Shown here: positions 1 through 12,012 of the stretch, piece by piece
Position numbering within the stretch: position 1 is the first letter of the stretch
Layout: every line of letters starts with the position of its first letter
Assembly: GCF_011075055.1 (NCBI RefSeq)
Contig: NC_058141.1
Location: 11,541,639 to 11,605,638 of the forward strand
Direction: 5' to 3'
Length of the DNA: 64,000 nt
From: Mangifera indica
Taxonomy: Eukaryota > Streptophyta > Magnoliopsida > Sapindales > Anacardiaceae
Notes under the pieces: model-generated
What the model saw: the letters and a program-made list of their open reading frames with translations, nothing else
Database searches by the model: none
What the model was told of the DNA's origin: nothing
Made by a program: the position numbers and the translations under genes

Positions 1-251
1 ATATTACTTGTTATGTCAGTATTAGTACATAAATCAAATAAGATAATATAAAAAATAAAAGATAGATTATCAAAGTAATTTTTAAATTTCTGAAACCAAA
101 CTGTCTTTATTATTATTTAACATAAAAATAATTAAATATAATATTTTATTAACTAAATACAATAATTAATTATTCTTATTTTATCTATTATTGTGAAATT
201 TTATAGGGCACGCAAATAAGTTATTCAAAGTTCCGAACTATCCACAACTAA
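1..251. other. AT-rich intergenic sequence, no gene seen
   Basis: This stretch is strongly AT-rich with short A and T runs and no sustained reading frame. It ends at the small repeat that begins near 252. I see no gene, promoter element or RNA gene in it. Confidence 0.6.
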
Positions 252-562
252 GGCTGGATCGAACCCAAGTTGAGCTTGAGCTCAGTTCAATTTATATATA
301 GTAGAGCTCGAGTTCGAGCTCGAACTCGTAGAAGCTAAGCTTGAACTCAATTCTAATTTAGCTCGACTCGTTTCGAACTTGAGTTTTTAACTATTTCGTT
401 ATTAAAACGATATCGTTTTAATATATATTGAACAAAACAACGTTATTTTGTATTAAAATTTTTAATTAAAAAATTTTACGAATAGTTCAAGCTCGACCGA
501 CCTTTTATACGGCTGACTCGTGTCAAATTCGAGCTCGAACGGACTCGGTTCGAGTCCAGCCC
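252..562. mobile_element. MITE-like repeat with GGGCTGGA-TCGAACC ends (copy 1)
   Basis: About 310 bp rich in alternating CTCGAG/TTCGAG/GAGCTC words. It starts GGCTGGATCGAACC and ends GGTTCGAGTCCAGCCC, so the ends are near-perfect inverted repeats. The centre holds a short palindrome (AAAACGATATCGTTTT). A diverged copy lies at about 32985-33279. There is no coding capacity, so this is a non-autonomous DNA transposon or similar repeat. Both flanks contain CCACAAC, which may be a decayed target duplication, but it is not exact and the superfamily is not assigned. Confidence 0.6.
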
Positions 563-664
563 AACCCACAACCTACACAACAGCTTCACTGTCCAACTCA
601 AATCCGAAACTGCAAAAGCGATAGCAACAACGACTCTCTCAAATTCGAGAACAATTTTAAGAAA

Positions 665-3255
665 ATGACTTCACTGATCTCCCCTCAACTCCTGTTAGCT
701 AACCCACATCCAAATTCCCTAAAAAGAAAACCCATTTCAGCTTCTAACTTGGATGCTAATAAAAATGATAAATCAACAATTTTGCTCACTTTTTTGGGTA
801 AAGGTGGCTCCGGCAAGACTACCTCTTCTGTATTCGCCGCTCAGGTTTATCACATAAGATCCTTTTAATCTTCTTTTCAACTGTGATTTAGGTTTTGGTA
901 TTCAGTTTATTTATCATATTTGTTATGGTCCAGGATTAGATTACCCATACAAATAGGATTTATATTTCTTCGTAAGTTTGAATTTAATTTAATCCATTTT
1001 ACCTCTTTGAGAAGGTTGTATTGACCCATTGTGTTGGCTATGATGTTTGGATCATCACGTTTCCTAACAGTTCTAATGGTTTTCTCATTCCTTGCTATAG
1101 ATGTGGAACATCAATTAAAGACTTTGGATTTTAAGCATTGTGTCTTTTCTGATTAACATTTGTCCTTAACCTTTGTTTTCCTATATTGTTCAGCATTATG
1201 CAAAGTCCGGGCTAAGTACTTGCTTGGTTCTACAAAATCAAGATCCTACTGCTGACTATCTTCTAAACTGTAAGATTGGAACTTCTCCTATTGTATGCAA
1301 TGATAATCTTTCGGCAGTCAGGCTGGAAACAACTAAAGTAAGACTTCCCCCCTATTTCCTCATTTTATCTAAATCTATGCTGTATATTATTATTGATTTT
1401 CTTGTTTTGATTCGATTTAAAATCTGGACGTATCATATTTGATAATTGCAGATGCTGCTTGAACCTCTCAATCGGCTGAAAGAAGTAGATACCCGTCTTA
1501 ATATTACCCAAGGGGTTCTTGGAGGGGTGGGTATGTAACATCTCAATATTTTAGTTTAGTTTCATGCCCTTAAACAATATGACTGCATGGTATCATTATG
1601 CATGTTTCTTTAAAATGTATTTTAGGTGGTTGGTGAGGAGCTTGGGGTGCTTCCTGGGATGGATTCTAGTTTTTCAGCATTTGCACTTGCAAGGCTATTG
1701 GGATTCTTTGGGAAAGTGGCCCAAAGAAATCACCAGAAACAAAATTTTGATGTAATAATATATGATGGTATCAGTTCTGAGGAAACTCTACGGATGATTG
1801 GTGCAAGCAGTAAAGCAAGGTTAGGAAATTTCAGTTCTCTTCCTTCCTTAATGATCTGTATTTAACAGCATGAAGGTGCTCAGATTGTACTTGAAATACT
1901 TGCGCAACATGGCTGAGAAGACTGATCTTGGGAGATTGGCTGGTCCATCACTCTTGAGACTTGTAGATGAAGCCTTGAGTATAAGTGGCCGCAGGCCTCT
2001 TAATGGAAATACAAGTGCTGAGATATGGGACTCTATGGAACGAATGTTGGAGGTTTGTATAATTCCCATTTATTAATTCCACAATTATGGTGTAAATCCA
2101 ATAGGTTCTGTATTGACTGTTTTGCATGCAGCAAGCATCTTCTGCCTTCACAGAATCACATAAAGTTGGTTGCTTTATTGTGATGGACCCAAATAGTACA
2201 ATCTCTGTAAATTCTGCATTACGTTATTGGGGTTGCACAGTCCAAGCTGGTGCACAGGTAGCTGGTGCAATAGGTATTGCTTCTCCACATCCAAATGTAG
2301 AACTAGAGGAAAGAGTCAGGAAGAAATTTTCGCCATTGCCTTTCGCTTTTGTTCCACAGATTTCAATGGATGTCTCTATAGACTGGAATGCAATTATGCT
2401 GAAGACAAACAGTAAACATGCACGAGATCTTGTTTCCTTGCCAGCAAGGAACAGCAGTAGCATGATGCCATCTGTGAAGTTTGATGTGGGTAAAAAGTCT
2501 GTAACACTTCTCATGCCAGGTTTTGACAAGTCAGAGATCAAGCTATTCCAAGTATGCCGTGTTCTTTCAAGTCTTTAACCAACCAAAAAAAAAAAAAAAA
2601 TCTTTCTAGTTTTTGAATTGTTTCACATGTTTTCATTGTTGCTTGGAAGCTTTTGGCATTGCTAACCCATTAAGAACATGTTCTTCCACTCTTCCATATA
2701 TTTTCCTTGAAGTTGCATGGACATTGGTAACCTTTTAGGCATCAAAGGACTCTTTTCATGTGAATCCTTTGAAAAGAATACAGAGAGGTCATTTGTGTTA
2801 TGCCGTTTGATAGGAAACATAAAAGGACCCATGGGAGCTGTTGGATAAAACAGTTTTATAACAGTTGCCCTTTGCCATATAATTTGATCCCTTAAGCAGT
2901 TAAGCTTTAAATAGCTTCAATCTGATATCAAATTCATGAATACGAACTCAACTTTTGTACTGGTTGGATTTATGGGCTGTGTTCTGTTTGCTGATCAATG
3001 ATATACATTGTGTTTGTTTTGAGCGTCAGTTACATCAATTTTTTTATGCTTCTACAAATAGGCTATATATTCAAAGTTTAAATTAATATGATGATAATAC
3101 TTTTCACCTTCTTAATACTGCAGTACAGGGGAGGTTCTGAGCTGTTAATTGAAGCTGGAGACCAAAGACGTGTCATATGTTTACCACCAGATATTCAAGG
3201 AAAGGTTGCAGGTGCCAAATTCATAGACAGAAGTCTTACTGTCACAATGAGATAG
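665..3255 (+). CDS. GET3D: GET3D-type chloroplast P-loop ATPase with C-terminal alpha-crystallin-like domain
   Basis: Seven exons (665-844, 1194-1337, 1452-1526, 1626-1819, 1884-2052, 2132-2551, 3124-3255) join in phase to 437 residues. Residues 1-38 look like a plastid transit peptide. A deviant Walker A motif, GKGGSGKTT, lies at residues 45-53, as in ArsA/Get3 ATPases. From about residue 366 to the end the sequence looks like a small alpha-crystallin-type beta domain, which marks the Get3d branch. It resembles Arabidopsis At1g26090, annotated as chloroplastic. Get3 relatives handle tail-anchored or other hydrophobic clients, but the client of Get3d is not established. The AG inside 1871-1883 was rejected as acceptor because only the one before 1884 keeps phase. 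Intron 6 (2552-3123) is the longest. The gene looks intact. Confidence 0.85.
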
Positions 3256-3479
3256 TTTAATAACTATATTGTGAATTCTTTATTCCAGTTTTGGTATCTG
3301 TCTGACAGAGTTAATGAAAACAGCTGATAATTTTAGCACAATTTTCATAATGAGTGGATTGTTTATGCCTTCTTATATTCATGCATCATCTGTTAGAATT
3401 CATTCAAGACAAGTAACTCACTTATCAGAGCACAATGGGGGGAAAAATATTAGAAAAGGAAAGTGTGCTGTCAGGCTTT

Positions 3480-4950
3480 AGTCTAATCCCAGTTTTACTT
3501 AGTAACCACAGTAGCACCACCAGTTGGTTTTGGAGGTGGTCTAAGCACCCTGGAGGGCCGCCTCTCAATATGCTCAAGTTTCATCTTGCTTATCGTTGGA
3601 GAATTGGCAGCCTTTGTCATTGTCAGATTCATCATTTGAACCACCAGAAACAACTAGCTTCTCCTTTATATGAGCAAGTTTTGGTGTCAACAGTGTGTGT
3701 TTAGACTCAAAGTTTGAATTGTCACGAAACCTCTGTGCTCTTGCTTGCTCTGCTCTCTCCTTAACATGCATTTCTCTCTCTTATAAGGCCAACTTGTGCC
3801 GGTCTTTAGATTCAGGATATTTTTTCTGCTAGAACTCCAACTGATTTTGACATCCATTTGAATGAATCTGCAACATCATTTAGTGAGTCACTTGAAGGAC
3901 CCCTGTACTAATTTGTGGGAGGGTTGGAGTTTCAGGTGAGTCCATTGATTTGTGCTCCACTTTCCCAAATGTGGTGATGGCCACAGCATCACCTGCATTT
4001 CTCATTATCAGAGATTCCAGAGAACCCCTTGGCCAATGGCTCATGCTAATTCTTCTTGGAGAGCCTCCAGAGAGAGATCTAGTTGGTGATGAAAGAGTTG
4101 AATCATCCTTGCCTTTGCCCCATTTCTTCAGCTTTTGGATTAAGTTAGGTGTCTTACTGAGTTTACTAGTTGAACCATCAATAGAGGCATTGTCAAACTC
4201 CTCATTCCCAGTTGAAGGTGGCTTTCCTTGGCCACGTTCTGATCCTACCTACTAAAACACCAGCTGTTCAGCCTTCTCTTGAGAACCTCCTCTCTCACAG
4301 TGGTAACCATTTCACTCTGAAGCATAATGACTGGGTAAAATAAGAATGATATAATCAATCCCATGAACAAGACTAGAATCATAGCTTTTTAATGAAATAA
4401 CGTAGGTTGTATGATCTACTCATCTAGTTGATTTTTAATTTCTTAAAAATATTATCACAGCCTTCTTAGATTTCTATGAAACTCCATTACAATACCCTTT
4501 GTTTTGGCAGAAACATTTTTGCCTTGAACAGCATACTATCAGGGAAATTATAAACGAATTGGTGCTTTAGGAAAAAAAAAAAAAAAAACCATGAAAATTT
4601 GTACTGATTTCAACAAAACAAAATCCGCAAAAATATGTGTGATAGCAGCTTGAAAGCACATCTAAAGATTTACCCAAATATATCTATCATTGTCAATTAA
4701 CCGATCACATTAATCTCATTTATTTCACCTAGAAAGTTACAGGATCAATAAGAAGGACCAAATATGTTGAAAATGGAGATTTTATTTCTTTGATGCTGAG
4801 AAATTGATTTTTCACAATTAACGCTAATTTCATTTATTCACCTGAAGGCTTGGTTAAAGAAGCAGAGGACTCTGATGCTTCAAGGTTCAGCTGCTTGACC
4901 GTATAGGCTGCAATTGTAGCAGCAACCGGGAATCCTAACCTGACTATCAT
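3480..4950 (-). pseudogene. CHUP1 (CHLOROPLAST UNUSUAL POSITIONING 1) pseudogene fragment
   Basis: Read on the minus strand, 4950-4842 encodes a CHUP1-like first exon (MIVRLGFPVAATIAAYTVKQ) followed by a good GT donor. Then 4315-3480 holds pieces of the central region in order: SQEKAEQLVF, VGSERGQG, LIQKLKKWGKGKDD, a PRGSLESLIIRNAGD block, YPESKDRHKLAL, and ERAEQARAQRF followed by PKLAHIKEK. It ends in a PPPKP stretch just before the proline-rich part. Several stops and frameshifts break it. The coiled coil and the C-terminal domain that would bind actin/profilin are missing. CHUP1 normally anchors to the chloroplast outer envelope and drives light-dependent chloroplast movement. No function is expected here. 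Because the first-exon donor and following spacer survive, this is more likely a degraded DNA-level copy than a processed one. Confidence 0.8.
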
Positions 4951-5898
4951 GAAGGTATTATAGTTGATATGAAAAACTTGAATTCACAATCATCTATACA
5001 CTCTAATCAACCCCAAAGTACTCCGCCACCCATTTCTCCTCATCCCCATCACGTATAGGCCAAACCATTAGGTCCTTCGTAAAGCAAAAAGAGCTCAACA
5101 AAATCCAGAATTTGCATATAAAGCTTAACTCGTGCAAGCCTTTAAGCGAAACCCAGATAACAATGCTTCAAATAAAATATATAGTCCAGCAGCATTGTCA
5201 AAAATGAAATTTTAGTTGTATTCATAAATTCAAGTAGAACATATGCTAAGAGCTACAGCAACCACCTATAACTGGTGGTCAGTTTTGCTCCAAGAGGGAT
5301 TGAGAAAACCCACATAAGTCTAAAATCTTACTATTTTGCTTCAGAGGGAATATATTAAGCCAACACAAACCCACGAAAACAAGACTGAAAGGGACAGCAG
5401 CAACCGTAAATTTCGAATGAAAACAGAAAAAAAGTGAATGAACTTAGTTTGTTTTGTTCACCTCGAAAATTAAATGTATATTTTGACTAACTTACGGGTT
5501 TTTTTGTAATTAAATGTCACAAGATTATTTGATGAAAAGGATCCACATACCAAATGTTTTGATTGAAGGATTCTGAATTCTGATTGTCAGACAATCGTTT
5601 AAGGAACAAAACTGGTGCGTGTGATTATGTGAGTGGTGTAACTCGGTTTAAAATGAGGAAGATGATAGGTTGCAACTAACGAAAATAATCAAATCAATTT
5701 TCCTGTTTGTCAGCTTAGTTGAAATCCACTCAAACATAACTAGGCGTTATAAGAGAAGACAATCAATGTTTACCCATCCAGTAAAACATCTCACATACAA
5801 GAAATCATATATGGAAAAAAAAATCAGGCACATTTTTTGGCCCCCATTAAGTATTTCAAGGTCATATTGGATGATGTATTTTTGAAGGAATATGACAT
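4951..5898. other. Non-coding stretch and probable 3' UTR of the SLH-domain gene
   Basis: AT-rich sequence with no conserved reading frame. The part nearest 5898 should be the 3' untranslated region of the minus-strand SLH-domain gene. No terminator or RNA gene is recognisable. Confidence 0.5.
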
Positions 5899-8800
5899 TC
5901 AAGAATGGCTGTTCCACCTCCACCTTTGCCCTACCTCCTTGAGAACCTTAGTGCGGGCTTGACTTTTCCTTGCTTCATCTTCTACCCAAGATCTGCATAT
6001 ACAGCGCTTCCATTTATGAGAACAATATAACAATTATCAGCTAATTATTTACCCAACAAATTTTGCTAAGATAAAGAGATGTAATCATAAACTTCACCTA
6101 AGAATCCGAAGAGCTTCTTTCTCAGCTTCCAGTATGGATTTTGTATCAAGAAGTCCCTCCTGCTTCGTCAGTAATTCACCTAGCATACTCTGTAATTTGC
6201 ACTTCTCATCCACATAGATGGCCCTCTCAGATGCCAGCTTTTCTGTCATCTCATCAACCTCTTCCCTCAGATTCAGAAGAAGTTGCCTCTGACAATCTAT
6301 GGCCGCCTTCTCCTTCAAAGCCTCAGCATAAACCTTCTCTTGAAAATTCAACTCCTGCTCCAAATCAGCACTTGCAGATACATATAGCTTCTCCACCTCA
6401 AAGCCTCTACTTCTCTCTTCACTGAACTTCTCATCCCAACATCTTTTTATGTCTCCCCTCTCAAGCAACTCAGACCTAATTTCTTCCATCTCAGCTTGCC
6501 TTGAAGACCAGTCAGTTTCAAGTCTTGACAATTCAGTATATGTAGCTTCTACCATCCTCCCACTCGTCAATGCCACTGCTGCTTGAGCTTTTGTTGAAGG
6601 TTTATTTGGTTGAAACCGTTTGCTCTGACCTACAAAGTGTGTATTCCAGCATGAAATCATCATCTTTGCGTGTGATTGGATATCACGCAGTTTTACTATG
6701 TTGAAGTTCTCAACTTCACACAACCAAAAAGGGGGCTAGTAAATCCACAGATCATGATGGAAAAAATCTGTTCAACTATTCTGGATTAGCTTATTGCTGT
6801 ACCATTGGTTCTATAAATTGTTAGAATGTTGTTAAAACAAGGGGGGATTGTGATTACTAATGAGTCTTCATGCCACCTTCATCTTACTTATCCCTTTCTA
6901 CTAGGATCAAGCTCTGAGCTATTATTTCTAGGCTCCATGCAAAAGTAAATTGTGATTCCTTTATTTGCAAACAGGAGTCTACTATTAGAGCAGGTGTATA
7001 TAATGCAGACCACAGCACAGGTTTTTAAACCATTTTTGGTCAGTGAACTAACAAGTGATTAGAGCAGCTTTGAATTCAGAGCAGAAAAAGAGAGAATAAA
7101 AGGAGGATACCGAAAACTCTTCTAACTATGCTCTTGTCCCCAGCCAACAAGTCCATGAAGAGTTCCAAAGATGCATCTGAACTGATCTCCTTCACATCCA
7201 TATAACCCACTTTTGTTGATATCTGGACTGCAAACAGGTCAGGTCTTAAAAGATATGAAAGACCGGGGAAGTATCAGTTTTACAACAAGAAAGATCAAAA
7301 GAAAAAAAAAAAAGACTGAAAGGAATATTTGAAAATTATTATACCTGTTCCAAGATGTCTGGCCTAAATTCATATTCTACTTGGGTTTTCCAGCTTATAA
7401 GATCCTGTCGAGAAATGAACCTACAGTACCAACTACTCTTTAACTACTGAAAACAAATCTAAAACTAGTATTAAAATCAGTGCATTGCTGTACCTCTCAG
7501 GGGAAAAGTGGATATTTCCTTGGCCTTCAGAACAGTCAGAACCATAGTTCTTCCCCGATAGCTTGCTGGGAACAATACCAGCCTCAGCAAGTGCTAAATC
7601 GGAAATCAAGAAATAAAAGTTTAAATTCACTCTTCATTACACACCCACCTTAAGATAGAACACAAACATCATGATCAAACCTTACCTTGGATGAACACAA
7701 AATCTGGGTCTTTAAATTCCACATCATCAAAAGCAGCATCCACAGACCCAGAAGGTGTTATGGATGGAACAATCCTGTGCTTGAGACTCCTAAAAGTTCC
7801 AAAAATAAAATGGTGGTCAAACCATGAAAAAAACAATAAAAATATTTTGTTTCAAACTATTGCAAACTGCATACATGATTTGGTTTACACCTCTCTAATA
7901 ATGAGTTTATACGAACAAGCCATCTCGCATATTCCCTTCTAGTGCACAATTCATCAGCCTCTACATCATCTTCAATGATCTGTATACCTTAATTACAGTT
8001 AAGACACTCATGCTCAGGACTGGACCCAAAGCTCCATTGACAATAGTTGAAAGGTCAACATTTAAAGAATAGAAGAAACACATCAAATATGCAAAAAATA
8101 TAGCACATCTGACCAAAAAGGAATCATAAAGCCCAAAGGCTGACATTACAAAATTGTCTTATTCATGTAACAAAACAACTATTTGGAGGCAGTTAGCATT
8201 CAGGAATTTCTGAATTCTATCCCTCCGACACTTTGTTCAGCAAAGGGTAAGAACTTTGACAGCTTCAGAACTTGTATATAACATATGCCACTTCAGGCTC
8301 ATTTAGACATTGCAAATACAACAAGAATAAAGGAAATCAATGCCTTCACAAAGCCAATGACATAGTTTAATTGAAGATTTAACTTTCACAATTTTTGTAG
8401 AACATTTATATCACAATGTACAGTTGACATCCTAAAAATGTAAAAAATAGATAAAAAAATTAAAAGCTGTTGAAACAGACCTTCAGTTTTTTCAAAACAG
8501 ACAAGGCCTCTTGTTGAGTAGAATCCGTGGCAACTGACACAATAACACGCTCAATCCTGTCCACTGATCCTGAAGTAAATGCAAGGCCAAAAAAGAAACA
8601 TAGTAAAAGAAAAATATTAATGTAGAAAAAGATTTTATCATTTCTGAGAGACAAAATAGGATCATATAAGGAGAGCATGGACCATAAGCAGCAAAATAAA
8701 TTAACAAAAGGGAAAATGAAGAGCTACTATAATCTCTTCTAATTTAACAACCAGGTCAAACACCACATGTTATACTGACAGTAAACATAGAAAACATAGT

Positions 8801-10258
8801 GAAAATGATACATATCGACCTAGGGAAGCACAAATATTAACCATATCTCCCAGTATCTTCCCCCCTTAACTCCTATATTCCCTCTCATCTTATTGAATGT
8901 TAGAAGGCACAGCCCATAGATGAAATGCGTAGACAGTATTAAACATAAAACGCCCTGGAACCAACCACAGTTGAAGATGGACAGTGAGGAAATCTCATTT
9001 GAAGTGCAGTTTGTATAATGCTCCTGGCTGGAATATCTCAAAAGAATAAAAACGAAAAGAAGGGAACATTAAAAAAAAAAAATTTATATCTGATACATAA
9101 CCATTTAGAAATCCAGCAGATGTCCTGAACTCTGTTCTTTTTTAGACTGATGTTATATGAAGGAATCAATCATTGAAGGAGTGAAACAAACAACTTCTAC
9201 CCTGAAATTTCAACATTGGGAATCGCCACAGCAGCATAATAAATTATTTCCAAATAGAAATTTTTGAGATTAAAAGTAGCTACTCATTAACAACTCCAGA
9301 CCAATTAAAAACAGTCTATTAAAATTTCATTGCTGAAGAAACAATGGTTAGATTGATGTTTAAGATTCTAAAGCAAAAACATTTCTATTTCAATGATTAT
9401 TACTGGCCTTTTCCATGTCAAATCTTGTTCTCTCCTATTTATACCAGTAAAAAAACCACATATAAAAGTTCAACAATGACCAATTTAAATATCAGAAAAA
9501 CAAGCCAATAACATTTGAGAAACAAAACAAAAAGAAAAAAATGTGCGAATGTACCTGAAGCAGCAGTTTTACCAGTGTCATCAATTACACACTCTGGGCC
9601 AGGGCTTGCAATGATGTATCCATCTGTTTCACGAGAGTCCACAGTTTTGCTTTCATCAGATTTCATTTCATTCTGTTTGAAAATTTCATTCAAAACATTT
9701 AACCGACTACCCAACTGAAACTTGAACCCTGCTATTCCAATACATTACAGTAAGTTTTAATGAATTCAAATAAAAGAAATAAAAGGAACAATTAAACAAG
9801 GAAGGCAACCTGTTCCAGAGGGCGAAAGGTAATAGCTGGCAGCAAGTAAAAGAACAAATGAAGACCCGACAGCAACTCCAATCACAACCGTAGACAAACC
9901 TGAACAAATGAAAATTAAGTAACGGGCCAAACCACCGTTTAATTCGAACTAGTGAAAATTAATGAGTAGAGACAATACCTTTCTTCTTATTATTCTTGTG
10001 AGGAGGAGATTCAACAATGGCCCATCCATTGTAATCTTTACTATCACAATGGTGAGGAGACAGCCAGGAGACATGAGTGAGAGAAGATGAGAGGCGGACC
10101 AATTTGGAATTTCTGGTTCGGCGTCTGAGATAGGAGGGAGAAGAGAAAACAGGAAGACGGCGTCGCAAGAGAAGTGAAGGAGATAAAATGTTTGTATTAG
10201 ATGAAGAAGAGTTCATTTGTAATTGCAGTTCTTGGAAATTAGAGGTTAGGGTTTTCAT
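5899..10258 (-). CDS. Plastid-targeted SLH-domain protein (At5g23890/At5g52410-like)
   Basis: Eleven exons (10258-9979, 9899-9810, 9728-9555, 8569-8481, 7979-7891, 7789-7686, 7593-7494, 7420-7345, 7222-7111, 6629-6098, 5992-5899) join in phase to 579 residues. The serine/arginine-rich N-terminus fits a transit peptide. Exon 2 encodes one hydrophobic membrane segment (about residues 95-122). Exons 5-10 hold S-layer-homology-like repeats, including RREYARWLVRIN and FQPNKPSTKAQAAVAL. Residues from about 400 to 548 form a long charged coiled coil. I recall Arabidopsis homologues At5g23890 and At5g52410, which are thylakoid or envelope proteins of unknown role. In those, SLH repeats may anchor the protein as they do in bacterial envelopes, but that is inference. 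For the last exon I used acceptor ATGCAG before 5992, ending in WRWNSHS. An upstream in-frame methionine exists but precedes the transit-like region. Confidence 0.78.
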
Positions 10259-12012
10259 GTTGGAGAGTGGAATTACAGTGAGTGAGATAAGCTCAGCTAG
10301 AGGCTTTGCTTCGGAGAATCCGAAATAAATCTTCCTAATGCCATTGTCCTTCTCGTAAATTGTAAGACTGTTGTCATATCCCATCTACGCCATATTACAT
10401 TTTTACCCATCTTGCGTTCAATACTCAAAAGACGGATATGGTTTCGTGTATATATATATATAAATAAACAATAATATATTATTATATAATTAAATAATTT
10501 TAAATTATAAATAAAATAATATTTAATTATATTATTATTTATAAATAAGATTTTATATATTATTTATAAAAAACTCCTTACCCTTGTAACAATAATACAA
10601 ATTTCAAGGGGTCTTTTCAAATGCCATATTGCACTATGAACCCTTTTAAAGGTTGCTAGATTGTAAGTATTTTATTATTAAAATTAAAAAATTATTTTAA
10701 AAATATATTATCATAAAAATTATTAAGTATAAATATCATTATATTTAATAAATATAAATAGATATAAATAATTATTATATTTAATTAGAGATATTTTGAT
10801 AATTTTTAATACTTAAGATATAGATAATAATCAGATTATCTTTTATATTAATTATTACATTACCTTTGATAATAAAAAATTATCAAAATCTTTTATTACT
10901 TACAAATCAAACAAAATAATATAAATAATAAAAAATTGAATGCCAGAATAATCTTTAATCCCTTCAAACCAAATGCACCCTTCTAATGATACACGAAAAG
11001 ATTAAAATCATTGTTTTATAATATAAAAAAATATGAATTGAGTTTTTTTTTTAACAACATTTGATTTATATTTTTTATTAATTTTATTTATTTAATATAA
11101 TTAATTTTAACATATAAAAACGATTTGCTTTGAATGAAATTCCTTGTGAAGAAAAAAAAAGGGTAAAAGCCATTTCAGGCCATCTTTCCAATTCCCTTTT
11201 TGGCCACCAAAACTTTTAAGCTATCTATCATTATTTATATAAAATTTTAAACTTTAACTCAAAAGTCTTACCAGAGATTAATATAAGTTGACAATTCATA
11301 GTACGTTGAGATAATAAAACTGTATCAGTCATAACTTTTAATTCACATATGAATGGAAGCATAAGACTTGAGAAGAAGAAGAAGAAGAGCTTTTCTCGTT
11401 CCAGTTAAGCACATCAGGAAGAAAGGGCGAGAGAGTTTGTTCCAAATAGCAAAAATCAACATATATCCCAATTCAAACACTCTAATCTGAGCTGATGCAG
11501 GAACAAGTGCTGTCTTAATATAGTCCTCTACTTTTCTTCCTAGCATGACATGTCATGGTCTCAAATCAACTATATTATGGAGTCATTCAATACTAGAACT
11601 AAACATGACATTTTCAGATCCAAACATTCCAACAAACAATCAAGCAAGCAATATTGGAAAGCTGCTCAAACGGGTTTAAAGTTTAAAGTTCAATATTTTT
11701 CCTCATTAAAGCTGCTGAAACATAATAAATGAAAGAAAAAGAAATGACTTTCAAACACTATGTTAATCATCTTCACAATATGACATGAATCTGAACAGCG
11801 TGCCATTTAACACATCTGATACACAATATCTCTTGTGAGACCTCAATCACTTATTCAAGTTAACATTCCTCATCATCTTAACAATAAACATGACTCTCCA
11901 TTTGATATAAGACCAAAATCTTAGGGCTCAAGATGCTCATAGTAAATTTGAACAAGCAAAGGGCACTTCGATCAAGCACATAAATAAATAACTAACCAAT
12001 ATGACACACTTC
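10259..12012. other. Intergenic: SLH-gene promoter, AT-rich spacer, GLDH 3' UTR
   Basis: The first 150 bases carry the 5' leader and promoter of the SLH-domain gene. About 10430-11150 is almost pure A/T with no coding signal. A (GAA)n run lies near 11370-11390. The last 250 bases probably include the GLDH 3' UTR. Short open frames at 11343-11732 show no recognisable protein features. Confidence 0.5.
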
